Positions 7,288-14,583 of a stretch of DNA of 64,000 bases are shown one piece after another. The notes under the pieces are model-generated. The model did not search any database, was not told the origin of the DNA, and saw nothing but the letters and a program-made list of their open reading frames with translations. Position 1 is the first letter of the stretch; each line of letters opens with the position of its first letter. The stretch spans positions 369,799-433,798 of the forward strand of contig NZ_LGDV01000251.1 of the NCBI RefSeq assembly GCF_001280015.1, read 5' to 3'. This DNA is from Streptomyces sp. MMG1121. Its GTDB lineage: Bacteria; Actinomycetota; Actinomycetes; Streptomycetales; Streptomycetaceae. The translations under genes were made by a program, and so were the position numbers.

Positions 7288-8603
7288 GGTACGACAGCAT
7301 CACCGAGGCCATAGGCAACACCCCGCTCGTGCGTATCGACCCGGCCGTGCACGGTCTGGCTCACATCGACCTGTACGCCAAGCTGGAGCTGTTCAACCCG
7401 TTCGGGTCGGTCAAGGACCGGGCGGCCTGGAACATGGCCCGTCCGCATCTCGCCGAGGCGGCCGAGCGCGGCAGCCAGGTCGTCGAGCTGTCCAGCGGCA
7501 ACACCGCCAAGGCTCTCGCCGTCCTCGCGGGCATGCACGGTCTGACGTTCAAGAGCGTCACCAATCGGATGCGGGTCCCCGAGATCAAGGATCTGCTCCT
7601 GCTGCTCGGGGCGGAGATCGAGGAGCTGCCGGGGCAGAGCGAATGCCTGGACCCGACCGCCACCGACGACCCGCTGACCCTCTTCCACCGGACCCTGTCC
7701 GAGCACGGCAGCGCCTATCTGCACACCGACCAGTACTTCAATCCGCGCAACACCGAGGCCCACCTCACCGGCACCGGCCCGGAGATCGTGAAGGACCTGG
7801 ACGGCCGCGCCCCGGACTGGTTCATCGCCTGCGTGGGCACGGCGGGTTCCTCCACGGGCGTGGCCCGGGTACTGCGCGAACACGACCCTGCCGTGCGGGT
7901 CGTCGGGCTGGTCGCGGCCAAGTCCGACTTCATCCCCGGCATCCGCACCATCGACGAGGCGCACGAGGTCGGCCTCTTCGATCCCGGCACCTACGACACG
8001 ATCGAGGCCGTGGGCTCCGACGACGCGATCGAGGGCATGCTGACGCTGAACCGCCGGTGCGGCATCCTGGCCGGACCGACCGGAGGCGCCGCCTACTTCG
8101 GCGCCGTACGCCGGCTGAAAGCCATCGACACCGAGCTGTCGGACCGGCAGACGGCCGTCTTCATCGTCTGCGACCGGGTCGAGAGCTACCTGAGTTACGT
8201 ACGCAAGCGCCGCCCCGACCTGTTCGGCCGCCCGCGCCGCCCGGCCTCCCCCACCGACCTGTCCGAAGCCGAGATACAGGCGGCTCCGGCGATCGGTGTA
8301 GCCGACGCCCAGGCGTGGATCGCCTCCGACGGTCCCCTCGTCGTCGACCTGCGCAGCCCCTTCGCCTACGCCGCCCTGCACATCGACGGATCGGTCAACA
8401 TCGTCGACGAACTCTTCGAGGAACTCCTGCACGGCGGTCTGCCCTTCAGCCGCAACCACCCCGTCCTGCTGGCCTGCCCGGTCGGCGAGAAGTCCGCCCG
8501 CTACGCTGCCCTGCTGACGCGGATGGGACACCCGGACGTGCGCAGCCTGGCCGGCGGCATCATCGCCTGGCGGGACGCGGGCGCGCCCCTGGTGCGGGAC
8601 TGA
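7284..8603 (+). CDS. Cysteine synthase-like PLP enzyme fused to a rhodanese domain
   Basis: A 439-residue two-domain protein. Residues 1 to about 310 are a fold-type II PLP enzyme (CysK/CBS family): PLP lysine K44 in FGSVKDRAAW, the substrate loop LSSGNTAKAL and the phosphate-binding glycine loop GTAGSSTG. Residues about 335-439 form a rhodanese with the active-site loop LLACPVGEKSARY, whose Cys could carry persulfide. GTG 7284 overlaps the previous stop (GTGA), showing translational coupling. Likely chemistry is beta-replacement or beta-elimination on an activated serine or cysteine derivative linked to sulfur transfer. SbnA-type 2,3-diaminopropionate precursors are another option for this fold. 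Confidence 0.85.
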   Translation: MRYDSITEAIGNTPLVRIDPAVHGLAHIDLYAKLELFNPFGSVKDRAAWNMARPHLAEAAERGSQVVELSSGNTAKALAVLAGMHGLTFKSVTNRMRVPEIKDLLLLLGAEIEELPGQSECLDPTATDDPLTLFHRTLSEHGSAYLHTDQYFNPRNTEAHLTGTGPEIVKDLDGRAPDWFIACVGTAGSSTGVARVLREHDPAVRVVGLVAAKSDFIPGIRTIDEAHEVGLFDPGTYDTIEAVGSDDAIEGMLTLNRRCGILAGPTGGAAYFGAVRRLKAIDTELSDRQTAVFIVCDRVESYLSYVRKRRPDLFGRPRRPASPTDLSEAEIQAAPAIGVADAQAWIASDGPLVVDLRSPFAYAALHIDGSVNIVDELFEELLHGGLPFSRNHPVLLACPVGEKSARYAALLTRMGHPDVRSLAGGIIAWRDAGAPLVRD

Positions 8604-8608
8604 ACGCC

Positions 8609-9817
8609 ATGGCCACGTGCTTCCAAGGTCCCACCGCCATAGAGGAGCTGGGGGATTGGCAGCGTGCCTTGCGCGCCCAGTTCCCGATCATCACCGGACA
8701 TCCGGACCTGGCCTACCTGGACAGCGCGGCCACCTCCCAGAAGCCGCAGGCAGTCCTGGACGCCGTACAGACCTACCTCACCACGGCCAACGCCAATGCC
8801 GGGCGCGGAACATACCCGTGGGCCAACCGCACCACGGCACTCGTCGAGGAGACGCGTGAGCGGGTTCGGCACTTCCTGGACGATCCGGCTCCGCTGCGGT
8901 CGGCCGTGCATTTCACCAGCGGTGCCACCGAGGGGTTGCGCGCCATCGCCCTCGACTGGCTCCCCGGGCTCCTCACCGACGGAGACGAGATCGTCGTACC
9001 CTCCGCTGATCACCAGGCCAACATCGAGCCCTGGCTGGAGACCCAGCAGCAGCTGGCCCGCCAGGGCGTGCACGTCCGCGTCCTGCCGATGCCCTACCAG
9101 CAGGCGTCCGGCGACTACGACCACACCGCTCTCGCGTACCTCGCCGGGCCGCGCACCAGGTTCGTCGCCGTCACTCATGTCCACCACGTCTACGGCGGGA
9201 ACATGAACATCCACCGCATCCGGCAGGCGGTCGGCCCGGACGCGGTCGTCTGCCTGGACGCCGCCCAGAGCGTAGGCCATCTGCCGGTCTCCGCGGCCGG
9301 CCTGGACGTCGACTTCGTCGTCTTCTCGGGGCACAAGGCGATGGCCCTGCCGGGCACGGGAGCGGTCTGGGCCCGCCAGGCACGTGGCCCAGCCTTCACC
9401 CCGGGAGGCTGGTCCGGCACCCCCAACACCGTCGGAATCGTCTCGCTGGCCGCCGCGCTGGACTGGCTTCACGCCGCGGGCACGGAGCGCATCGAACGGT
9501 GGGCGGCCGCCCTGGCATCCCGTCTCACCGACGGGCTGCGCCGCCTGGACGCCTACCAGGTCCTCGGCTGCCAGAGCAGCCTGGCCGGCGACTCACCCGT
9601 TCAGCAGCGCCAGGGCATCGTCACCTTCCGGCACCGGGAGATCGGGTCCGGCGACCTGGGGTTCATCCTCTTCAGCCACGGCTTCATGGTCCGCAGCGAC
9701 CACCACTGCCAGGGCGGCGCAGGGGAGCAGGAAGAGTCGGTGCGGGTGAGCCTGCACGCCTACAACACGGTGGAGGAGATCGACCGGCTGCTGGGTGTTC
9801 TTGCCACCCTCGGGTGA
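8609..9817 (+). CDS. Class V aminotransferase / SufS-type cysteine desulfurase
   Basis: A 402-residue fold-type I PLP enzyme. The PLP lysine is near residue 243 in VVFSGHKAMALPGTG, preceded by CLDAAQSVGHLPV and the substrate-binding TSGATEGLRAI. The SufS-type catalytic cysteine is kept in VRSDHHCQGG, so it should be able to make a protein persulfide from cysteine. It begins 5 bp after the cysteine synthase-rhodanese gene. With the rhodanese domain it forms an obvious sulfur relay pair. There are no Suf scaffold genes nearby, so it is probably not a house-keeping Fe-S factor. Confidence 0.85.
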   Translation: MATCFQGPTAIEELGDWQRALRAQFPIITGHPDLAYLDSAATSQKPQAVLDAVQTYLTTANANAGRGTYPWANRTTALVEETRERVRHFLDDPAPLRSAVHFTSGATEGLRAIALDWLPGLLTDGDEIVVPSADHQANIEPWLETQQQLARQGVHVRVLPMPYQQASGDYDHTALAYLAGPRTRFVAVTHVHHVYGGNMNIHRIRQAVGPDAVVCLDAAQSVGHLPVSAAGLDVDFVVFSGHKAMALPGTGAVWARQARGPAFTPGGWSGTPNTVGIVSLAAALDWLHAAGTERIERWAAALASRLTDGLRRLDAYQVLGCQSSLAGDSPVQQRQGIVTFRHREIGSGDLGFILFSHGFMVRSDHHCQGGAGEQEESVRVSLHAYNTVEEIDRLLGVLATLG

Positions 9818-9838
9818 ACTCTCCACCCGAACCCGTAA

Positions 9839-9853
9839 TGGTAACCGTTTCCA
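9839..9853. promoter_or_regulatory. Candidate Zur box upstream of the methyltransferase
   Basis: TGGTAACCGTTTCCA is a near-perfect 7-1-7 palindrome (TGGTAAC / reverse complement TGGAAAC). It shares the GTTTCCA half-site with the NRPS/MFS box at 23899. It sits in the 90-bp gap between the desulfurase stop and the methyltransferase start. Confidence 0.55.
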
Positions 9854-9907
9854 CCTGTAGGCTCCGGAGAACGACGCAGGCGCGAGACGGGCAAGGTGGT
9901 GCGAGCG

Positions 9908-10669
9908 ATGGGACTGAGCCTGGCGACGGCCGAGAAGTGGGTGGAACGCTGGGAACTCCAGCAGCAGCGGTACGCCGTCGACCGCGAGGACCGCTTCACG
10001 GTGATCGCCGACGTCGTCGAGCACGTCACCGCAGGACGCACGGACCGGCCTCTGATCGTCGACCTCGGCTGCGGACCGGGCTCGCTGGCGGCGCGCCTGG
10101 ACAGGCTGCCGGGGGCGGACATCGTGGCGGTGGACCGGGACCCTTTGCTGCTGGAGCCGGCCCGCACCCACCACGCCGACGCCGCCCGCCACGTCGACAC
10201 GGTGATCGGCGAGGACGGCTGGACGCAGGCCCTGGCCCTCGACCGCCCGCTGGACGCCGTCGTGTCGACGACAGCCCTGCACTACCTGAGCCCGGACGCC
10301 CTGCACCGCGTCTACCAGCACCTTGCGGCGCTGCTGCGGCCGGGTGGTGTCCTCGTCAACGGCGACCACCTCCCGCAGGACGACGCCGTACTCGCCGACG
10401 TGGCAGCGTGCGTCGGCCGCCGCCGCGCCGAGCGGCAGCGCGCCATCGCCCAGGAGGACTGGACCTCCTGGTGGGCGGCGGTCGCCGAGGACCCCGAACT
10501 GGCCGAACTCCTCGCCGAACGCCGCACCCGGCAGCCGGTGACCGGGACCGGCTGTACGGCCCGGCTGTCCCTGTCCGGCCACACCCGCCTGCTGCGTCAG
10601 GCGGGGTTCGGACGGGCCGGCGCGGTGTGGCAGTACGGCGACAGCCACGTCGTCGTCGCGATCCGCTGA
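9908..10669 (+). CDS. Class I SAM-dependent methyltransferase
   Basis: A 253-residue Rossmann-fold methyltransferase. Motif I is LIVDLGCGPGSLAARL, the acidic residue after beta-2 is in DIVAVDRDP, and LDAVVSTTALHYL and LRPGGVLVNGDHL are motifs post-II and III. It most resembles small-molecule methyltransferases of the Methyltransf_25 kind; substrate unknown. ATG 9908 is chosen; GTG 9896 or 9899 would add three or four residues. It has its own candidate Zur box 55 bp upstream and follows the PLP/sulfur operon, so it may modify the product of that pathway. Confidence 0.82.
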   Translation: MGLSLATAEKWVERWELQQQRYAVDREDRFTVIADVVEHVTAGRTDRPLIVDLGCGPGSLAARLDRLPGADIVAVDRDPLLLEPARTHHADAARHVDTVIGEDGWTQALALDRPLDAVVSTTALHYLSPDALHRVYQHLAALLRPGGVLVNGDHLPQDDAVLADVAACVGRRRAERQRAIAQEDWTSWWAAVAEDPELAELLAERRTRQPVTGTGCTARLSLSGHTRLLRQAGFGRAGAVWQYGDSHVVVAIR

Positions 10670-10682
10670 CCCCGCGAAGGGC

Positions 10683-11075
10683 TCAGCAGTCGCGGAACTC
10701 CGGTGACTGGTTGAGGATCTGAGCGTGCAGGGAGGTGAAGCGGGTGTGGGTCTCGCCGCCGCGCGCCTCGGGGCGGAAGGCGGCGACCCGGTGGCAGTTC
10801 TGGAAGGCGAGGGCTATACCGAAGTGGCGTTCCAGGCTGCCGCGGATCGCGTCGCTGGACAGGGCGCGCAGCAGCTGGCCGCGTTCCTTCTCGGAGGGGG
10901 GAGGGGTCTGGTTGTCCGCGAACTCGGCCGGACCGGAGTGCAGTTCGCTCGCCAGGCGGGCGATGAGGTCGTAGGCGTACGGCAGGGACGTACGGACCGT
11001 CTGCACGAAGTTCTCCTCCCGCACCGAGCCGTTCTCGGCTTCGGCGAGCAGCTGCGGGGAGACGTCGAGTGACAT
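10683..11075 (-). CDS. Conserved small protein of unknown function (130 aa)
   Basis: A 130-residue protein I do not recognise by function. It reads like a conserved helical protein: REENFVQTVRTSLPYAYDLI in the first third and LLRALSSDAIRGSLERHFGI then FQNCHRVAAF in the second. No signal peptide or membrane segment and one cysteine. ATG 11075 is used (an ATG at 11084 adds three residues). It starts 40 bp after the CooC-like ATPase on the same strand and should be co-transcribed with it, so the pair may work together. Confidence 0.7.
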   Translation of the reverse strand: MSLDVSPQLLAEAENGSVREENFVQTVRTSLPYAYDLIARLASELHSGPAEFADNQTPPPSEKERGQLLRALSSDAIRGSLERHFGIALAFQNCHRVAAFRPEARGGETHTRFTSLHAQILNQSPEFRDC

Positions 11076-11115
11076 GCAGGGCATTCCTGTCTGTTGCGGT
11101 GTCGGTCTTGTCAGG

Positions 11116-12078
11116 TCAGGCGAAGGCCGCCAGGGCTTTGGGGCCGTGCCGGAAGCCGGGGTCGACCTGGCTGGCGAGGTCCTGGCCGGTGGCCTCGTTG
11201 GCCCAGGCGGTGGCGTTGCGCAAGTGGAAGTCGACGGCGTGCCGCTGGAAGGCGGCCCAGTCCTTGGTGCGGGAGTCCACGGCCGCACGCAGCCGGTCCA
11301 GGGCGAGGGTGTTGTGCGGCTCCAGTTCGCCGTGACCGCCGCGGCCCTGCTCCTGGGCGCGCACGTAGGAGGACTGCTCGCAGTGGGCGATCAGATCCTC
11401 GCCGACGTGGCCGCGCAGGAAGGCGAGGTCGTCCGGGCCGGTGACCTTGTTGCCGACCACGGCGACCGGGATCCCGAACTCGGCCGCATGGTCGCGGTAC
11501 TGGCGATAGACGGAGACGCTTTTACGGGTCGGTTCGACGACCAGGAATGTCATGTCGAACCGGGTGAACAGGCCGGAGGCGAAGGCGTCGGCGCCTGCGG
11601 TCATGTCGACGACGACGTACTCGCCGGAGCCGTCGATCAGATGGTTGAGGTACAGCTCGACCACGCCGAGCTTGGAGTGGTAACAGGCCACACCGAGGTC
11701 GCTCTCGCCGAAGGCGCCGGTGACCATCAGGGGTACGCCGGCCACCTCCTGGACGTGGGGAGAGTGGACCTCGTCGTCGCCCAGCAGGCGCAGCAGCCGG
11801 GAGCCACGGCCGGGCGGGGTCGTCTTGACCATGGCGTCGCGGGACGGGATCCGCGGGTTCGTACCCCGCAGGTAGTCCTTGATCTCGCCGGTCCGCGCAC
11901 TGAGCGGCGGAGCGGTGAACAACTCGTCCTCGTCGAGGCCGAGGGCGTACGCCAGGTGCTGGTTGATGTCGCCGTCGATGGCGACGACCGGCGCGCCCGA
12001 GCGCACCAGATGACGGGAGAAGAGCGCGGACAGCGTTGTCTTGCCACTGCCGCCCTTGCCGACGAACGCGACACGCAT
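11116..12078 (-). CDS. CooC/MinD-like P-loop ATPase
   Basis: A 320-residue deviant-Walker ATPase of the SIMIBI class: MRVAFVGKGGSGKTTLSAL holds the KGGxGKT loop, DGDINQHLAYALG is the switch I region, and YVVVDMTAGADAFAS is switch II/Walker B. The family includes CooC, which loads nickel into CO dehydrogenase, and related metal-cluster maturases. It starts 17 bp from a strong Zur box, and its downstream neighbour is the 130-aa protein. No CO dehydrogenase is in the window, so an unknown metal-insertion or Fe-S role under zinc limitation is more likely. Confidence 0.83.
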   Translation of the reverse strand: MRVAFVGKGGSGKTTLSALFSRHLVRSGAPVVAIDGDINQHLAYALGLDEDELFTAPPLSARTGEIKDYLRGTNPRIPSRDAMVKTTPPGRGSRLLRLLGDDEVHSPHVQEVAGVPLMVTGAFGESDLGVACYHSKLGVVELYLNHLIDGSGEYVVVDMTAGADAFASGLFTRFDMTFLVVEPTRKSVSVYRQYRDHAAEFGIPVAVVGNKVTGPDDLAFLRGHVGEDLIAHCEQSSYVRAQEQGRGGHGELEPHNTLALDRLRAAVDSRTKDWAAFQRHAVDFHLRNATAWANEATGQDLASQVDPGFRHGPKALAAFA

Positions 12079-12094
12079 GGTCAGCCACCCCTGT

Positions 12095-12109
12095 TGAAAA
12101 TGGATTTCA
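12095..12109. promoter_or_regulatory. Candidate Zur box between CooC-like and ferredoxin-like genes
   Basis: TGAAAATGGATTTCA is a 7-1-7 palindrome with one mismatch between half-sites (TGAAAAT / TGAAATC) and one of the best boxes in the window. It lies 17 bp upstream of the CooC-like ATG and 136 bp from the divergent ferredoxin-like gene, so it clearly serves the former and may serve the latter. Confidence 0.72.
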
Positions 12110-12244
12110 TGAACATAGGCTGGGGGGTGTCGGCGGGCGGTGTCAAATCGCACTCGCCGCAACTCGCATGTCAGCACGGTGAGTTGAGGCATTGATGACG
12201 CAAAGGGGGAAGGTTCTTTTGAACGTCGCGGAGGAGAGGCGGGT

Positions 12245-12622
12245 ATGAGTGATGCCGCATGCGGTCCCCGGGGTCGACCCTTCACCCTTGTCGTCTGCGG
12301 ATCCTGTGATGAGGCGACCGGGCAGGTGATGGACGGACTGCGCCGAGCGGTCCGCGACTGCCCCTACGGGGTCATGGTCTCCACGGGGTGTCTGGGAAAG
12401 GTTCTGCACTGCCGTCGCGATCGCGGAGTGCACGCCGCGGTGCAGCCGTGCGGGGCCGACCGCAGGCCCGCCGGGGCGGTCGTACGCCTGGGTCCGCTCG
12501 CGTCCGAAGCCGATGCAGAGGTGGTCGGGGCGTGGTTGCGGGCCGGACTGCCCGAGGACGGCTCGCTGCCCGGCCGGCTCCGTGTCGCCCCCGCGCCCTG
12601 GCGGGTCGCCGGCCTCAACTGA
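12245..12622 (+). CDS. Cys-rich ferredoxin/thioredoxin-like small protein (copy 1)
   Basis: A 125-residue protein with FTLVVCGSC (C18, C21) near the N-terminus and further cysteines in RDCPYGVMVSTGCL (C39, C49), LHCRRDRG (C56) and AVQPCGADRRP (C69). The layout suggests a [2Fe-2S] thioredoxin-like ferredoxin or a metal-binding CxxC protein. A close paralogue (about two-thirds identical by eye) lies at 48779-49159 at the end of the metallophore operon. Annotators call such proteins ferredoxins, but cluster type is not proven. Start ATG 12245; divergent from the Zur-box-linked CooC-like gene. Confidence 0.78.
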   Translation: MSDAACGPRGRPFTLVVCGSCDEATGQVMDGLRRAVRDCPYGVMVSTGCLGKVLHCRRDRGVHAAVQPCGADRRPAGAVVRLGPLASEADAEVVGAWLRAGLPEDGSLPGRLRVAPAPWRVAGLN

Positions 12623-12633
12623 CGGATACGCCT

Positions 12634-12775
12634 TCAGGTCAGGTTGTGCACGCCCAGGCGCAGGTGCTCGATGTGGTGGACGGCCCGGTCGAGGAGCTGG
12701 GCCACGTGGTCGTCGTAGAGGCTGTAGACGATGCAGCGGCCGTCGCGGCGGCCGCCGACCAGGCCCCTGACTCCC
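12634..12775 (-). pseudogene. 3' remnant of an ArsR/SmtB-family zinc-type repressor
   Basis: About 46 codons ending at TGA 12634 read GLVGGRRDGRCIVYSLYDDH followed by VAQLLDRAVHHIEHLRLG, a classic wing and alpha-5 helix of SmtB/CzrA-type repressors; the DDH...HHIEH spacing matches the alpha-5 zinc-sensing ligands. The N-terminal two-thirds, including the recognition helix, is missing: upstream this frame turns to unrelated residues and the other frame encodes the WD40 fragment. This is a recombination scar, not a working gene. Confidence 0.75.
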
Positions 12776-13058
12776 GTACCGTCGTCCGCCCGTCGGCGCG
12801 TCGCCACAACGCGTACCCCATGGGGCCGGTGGCGGCCAAGTGCTGGGCGTCCGCAGAGAGTTCGACCTTCAGTGCGCCTCCGCGGAGGTCGAGAGCGCCG
12901 ATCTCGGCGCCCATCGCCGCGTCGAAGATCTTCACGGTGCCCTCGGCTCCGGCGACGGCGACCAGGTCAGCGCGTGCACTGAGTGCGACGATCGCGTCGT
13001 CGACGTCGGTCTCCCACGCGGGCGGGGGCTCCACGGACGGGTACCCGCTCATCGCCAA
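12776..13058 (-). pseudogene. 5' fragment of a WD40-repeat protein
   Basis: About 95 codons begin MAMSGYPSVEPPPAWETDVD and contain one WD40-type blade (VALSARADLVAVAGAEGTVK, then IFDAAMGAEIGALDL) and the start of a second (VELSADAQHLAATGPMGYAL). The frame stays open to 12639 but becomes low-complexity Ala/Ser/Thr once it enters the ArsR remnant, so the real gene is cut off there. It is third in line after the second zur and a 91-aa gene on the same strand, so an intact WD40 protein was probably once part of that operon. Confidence 0.7.
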
Positions 13059-13092
13059 GGTCTTGGGATTCCGGGGTGGTCAAGTCAATCTC

Positions 13093-13368
13093 CTAGTTGT
13101 GCTGTTCAGGGGCGAGCAGGGTGGTGCGCAGGTCGTCCCCGGTGATCTGGTCGGCGGGGCGGTGCAGGGTCCAGCGGCGGGCCGCGCCTTCCATCGGCAG
13201 CACGACGACGACCGTTTCCAGCGGCGGGCAGCCCGGTTCGGTACAGGCGAGCTGGCGAATCAGGACGGCGGTGTCGTCGTCAAGCCCGAGCAGGGCGCGC
13301 ACGCTCTCCTTCAGCTCGCGCAGCTCCGGACACGGCCCTGCGGGCCCAGGGCGGGATCCCAGTGGCAT
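13093..13368 (-). CDS. Small conserved protein downstream of zur2 (91 aa)
   Basis: A 91-residue protein, not recognised by function. It reads ELRELKESVRALLGLDDDTA then VLIRQLACTEPGCPPLETVV; the CTEPGCPP pair could bind metal. RRWTLHRPADQITGDDLR closes the protein. Coding-like composition and motif compactness suggest it is real. The ATG at 13368 lies inside the end of the second zur gene, giving a 58-bp overlap in a different frame, so translation is probably coupled; a shorter start further down is possible. Confidence 0.65.
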   Translation of the reverse strand: MPLGSRPGPAGPCPELRELKESVRALLGLDDDTAVLIRQLACTEPGCPPLETVVVVLPMEGAARRWTLHRPADQITGDDLRTTLLAPEQHN

Positions 13369-13778
13369 GGCGTTTCCTCTCCTTCGTCCTCGGCGGGCCG
13401 GCAGTCGGCGCAGACGCCGGTGAGTTCGACCGTGTGCTCCACAGCGTCGAACCCCGTGTCCGCGGCGATCCGGCCCGCCCATTGCTCGACGACCTCGGAA
13501 TTCACCGGGCGGCTGCGGCCGCAGCCGCGGCACACCAGGTAGTGGCGGTGCCCGTCGGCGGGGCGCAGCCGGTACAGCCGCCCGCCGGCCTTGTCGCGTA
13601 CGACGTCGACGCCACCGCCTGTCTCCAGCTCGCGCAGGGCGCGGTAGACGGTGGTCAGGCCGATCGCGTGGTCTCCGGCCAGGAGCAGAGTGTGCAGCTC
13701 CTGGGCCGACACGAAGTCCTGGCAGCCAGCGAGCATCTGCAGAACCGCCCTCTGTTGCCGGGGCGTCCGGCCGCTCAC
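13311..13778 (-). CDS. Second Fur-family Zur paralogue
   Basis: A 155-residue Fur-family regulator close to the Zur at 1375-1824: IGLTTVYRALRELETGGGVD is the recognition region, HRHYLVCRGCGRSRPV the metal/dimer site and GVCADC the second CxxC. Compared with the other copy it has about 20 extra C-terminal residues, overlapping the downstream 91-aa gene. A candidate Zur box lies 52 bp upstream. It may be a duplicate with its own metal set-point or an acquired copy that came with the metallophore cluster. Confidence 0.87.
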   Translation of the reverse strand: MSGRTPRQQRAVLQMLAGCQDFVSAQELHTLLLAGDHAIGLTTVYRALRELETGGGVDVVRDKAGGRLYRLRPADGHRHYLVCRGCGRSRPVNSEVVEQWAGRIAADTGFDAVEHTVELTGVCADCRPAEDEGEETPCHWDPALGPQGRVRSCAS

Positions 13779-13829
13779 GGCACATCACCTCCTGTGACTG
13801 GCGCCGAGGTGGCATGACTCAACCGTAGA

Positions 13830-13844
13830 TGAAAATGACATCCA
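13830..13844. promoter_or_regulatory. Candidate Zur box upstream of the second zur
   Basis: TGAAAATGACATCCA: perfect left half, weak right half (reverse complement TGGATGT). It lies 52 bp upstream of the zur2 ATG, as expected for autoregulation. This is the weakest of the boxes listed. Confidence 0.5.
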
Positions 13845-13859
13845 TGTCCATGTGAAGCC

Positions 13860-14583
13860 GCGTCATGCGGGGACTTCTGGCCGCAGTGCCTTTCGCGGGA
13901 GGTGCCGCGCGACGGTCGGCGGCGTCTGATCGGGCGCTGCGGACCACGGGGGGGGGTGACGGTTTGCCGGCGGCTTTCGGTGCGGGCCCGCGGCAGGGCC
14001 GCCCACGGCATCGAGCACCTGCGCCTCGGCCTGGGGTTGCCGCCGAGGCGGATCGCGCAAAGGAGGTCACGCTCGGCGTCACTCGCTGAGCAGTGATCCG
14101 CTCAGGTCAGGGCCATGGTGTCGGCCGAGCGGCAGCGCGGTCGGTCAGGCGCAGCAGTCGCAACGGGGCGGCAGCTGGAGGCTTCCGTGCCGAACGAGGC
14201 GGTTCAACGAAGGGGCCTGATGCTCCTGTCTCGTCGCGGAGCGCCAACGACCGAGGCGCTGGGCCTGTGTCACACCCGCCGTCCGCGGGTCACGGCGCCA
14301 TGAAGGGGCCTTCGGGCGGCTGTCGCGAGGGTGTCCGGAACCGTCACCGTCTGCAATGGCAGGCAGATGGACAGAACACCGCGGTTCCAGGCACTGACGC
14401 CATCGGCGGGCCCGCACAGCCACGGCGCAACTGGCGCCACATCAAGGGTCCGCACGCGAGCGCGGGTGGCTTCTAGACAAAAGCCGTCATTTAGATGCGG
14501 TACCTGATCACTCTCTGACAGAGTCGCCGAGGTGCGTCTGCGGGTGAAGGACAGACGTACGTAGGGCTGACGAGAGGTTGCGA
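13860..14583. other. Gene-poor stretch, no confident gene
   Basis: About 720 bp without a convincing gene. Short open frames on both strands show no recognisable motif. A plus-strand segment near 14017-14037 encodes HGIEHLRLG, resembling the end of ArsR-type helices, but the rest does not fit. A 5-bp inverted repeat (ACTCT/AGAGT) lies near 14505-14520, upstream of the His-rich gene. No Zur box was found in front of that gene. Confidence 0.5.

Noticed and set aside
13902..14096. Possible MerR- or ArsR-like fragment (HGIEHLRLGLGLPPRRIAQ)
   Set aside because: Only about 20 residues look familiar and they do not fit either family's full pattern; no start, no partner sequence.
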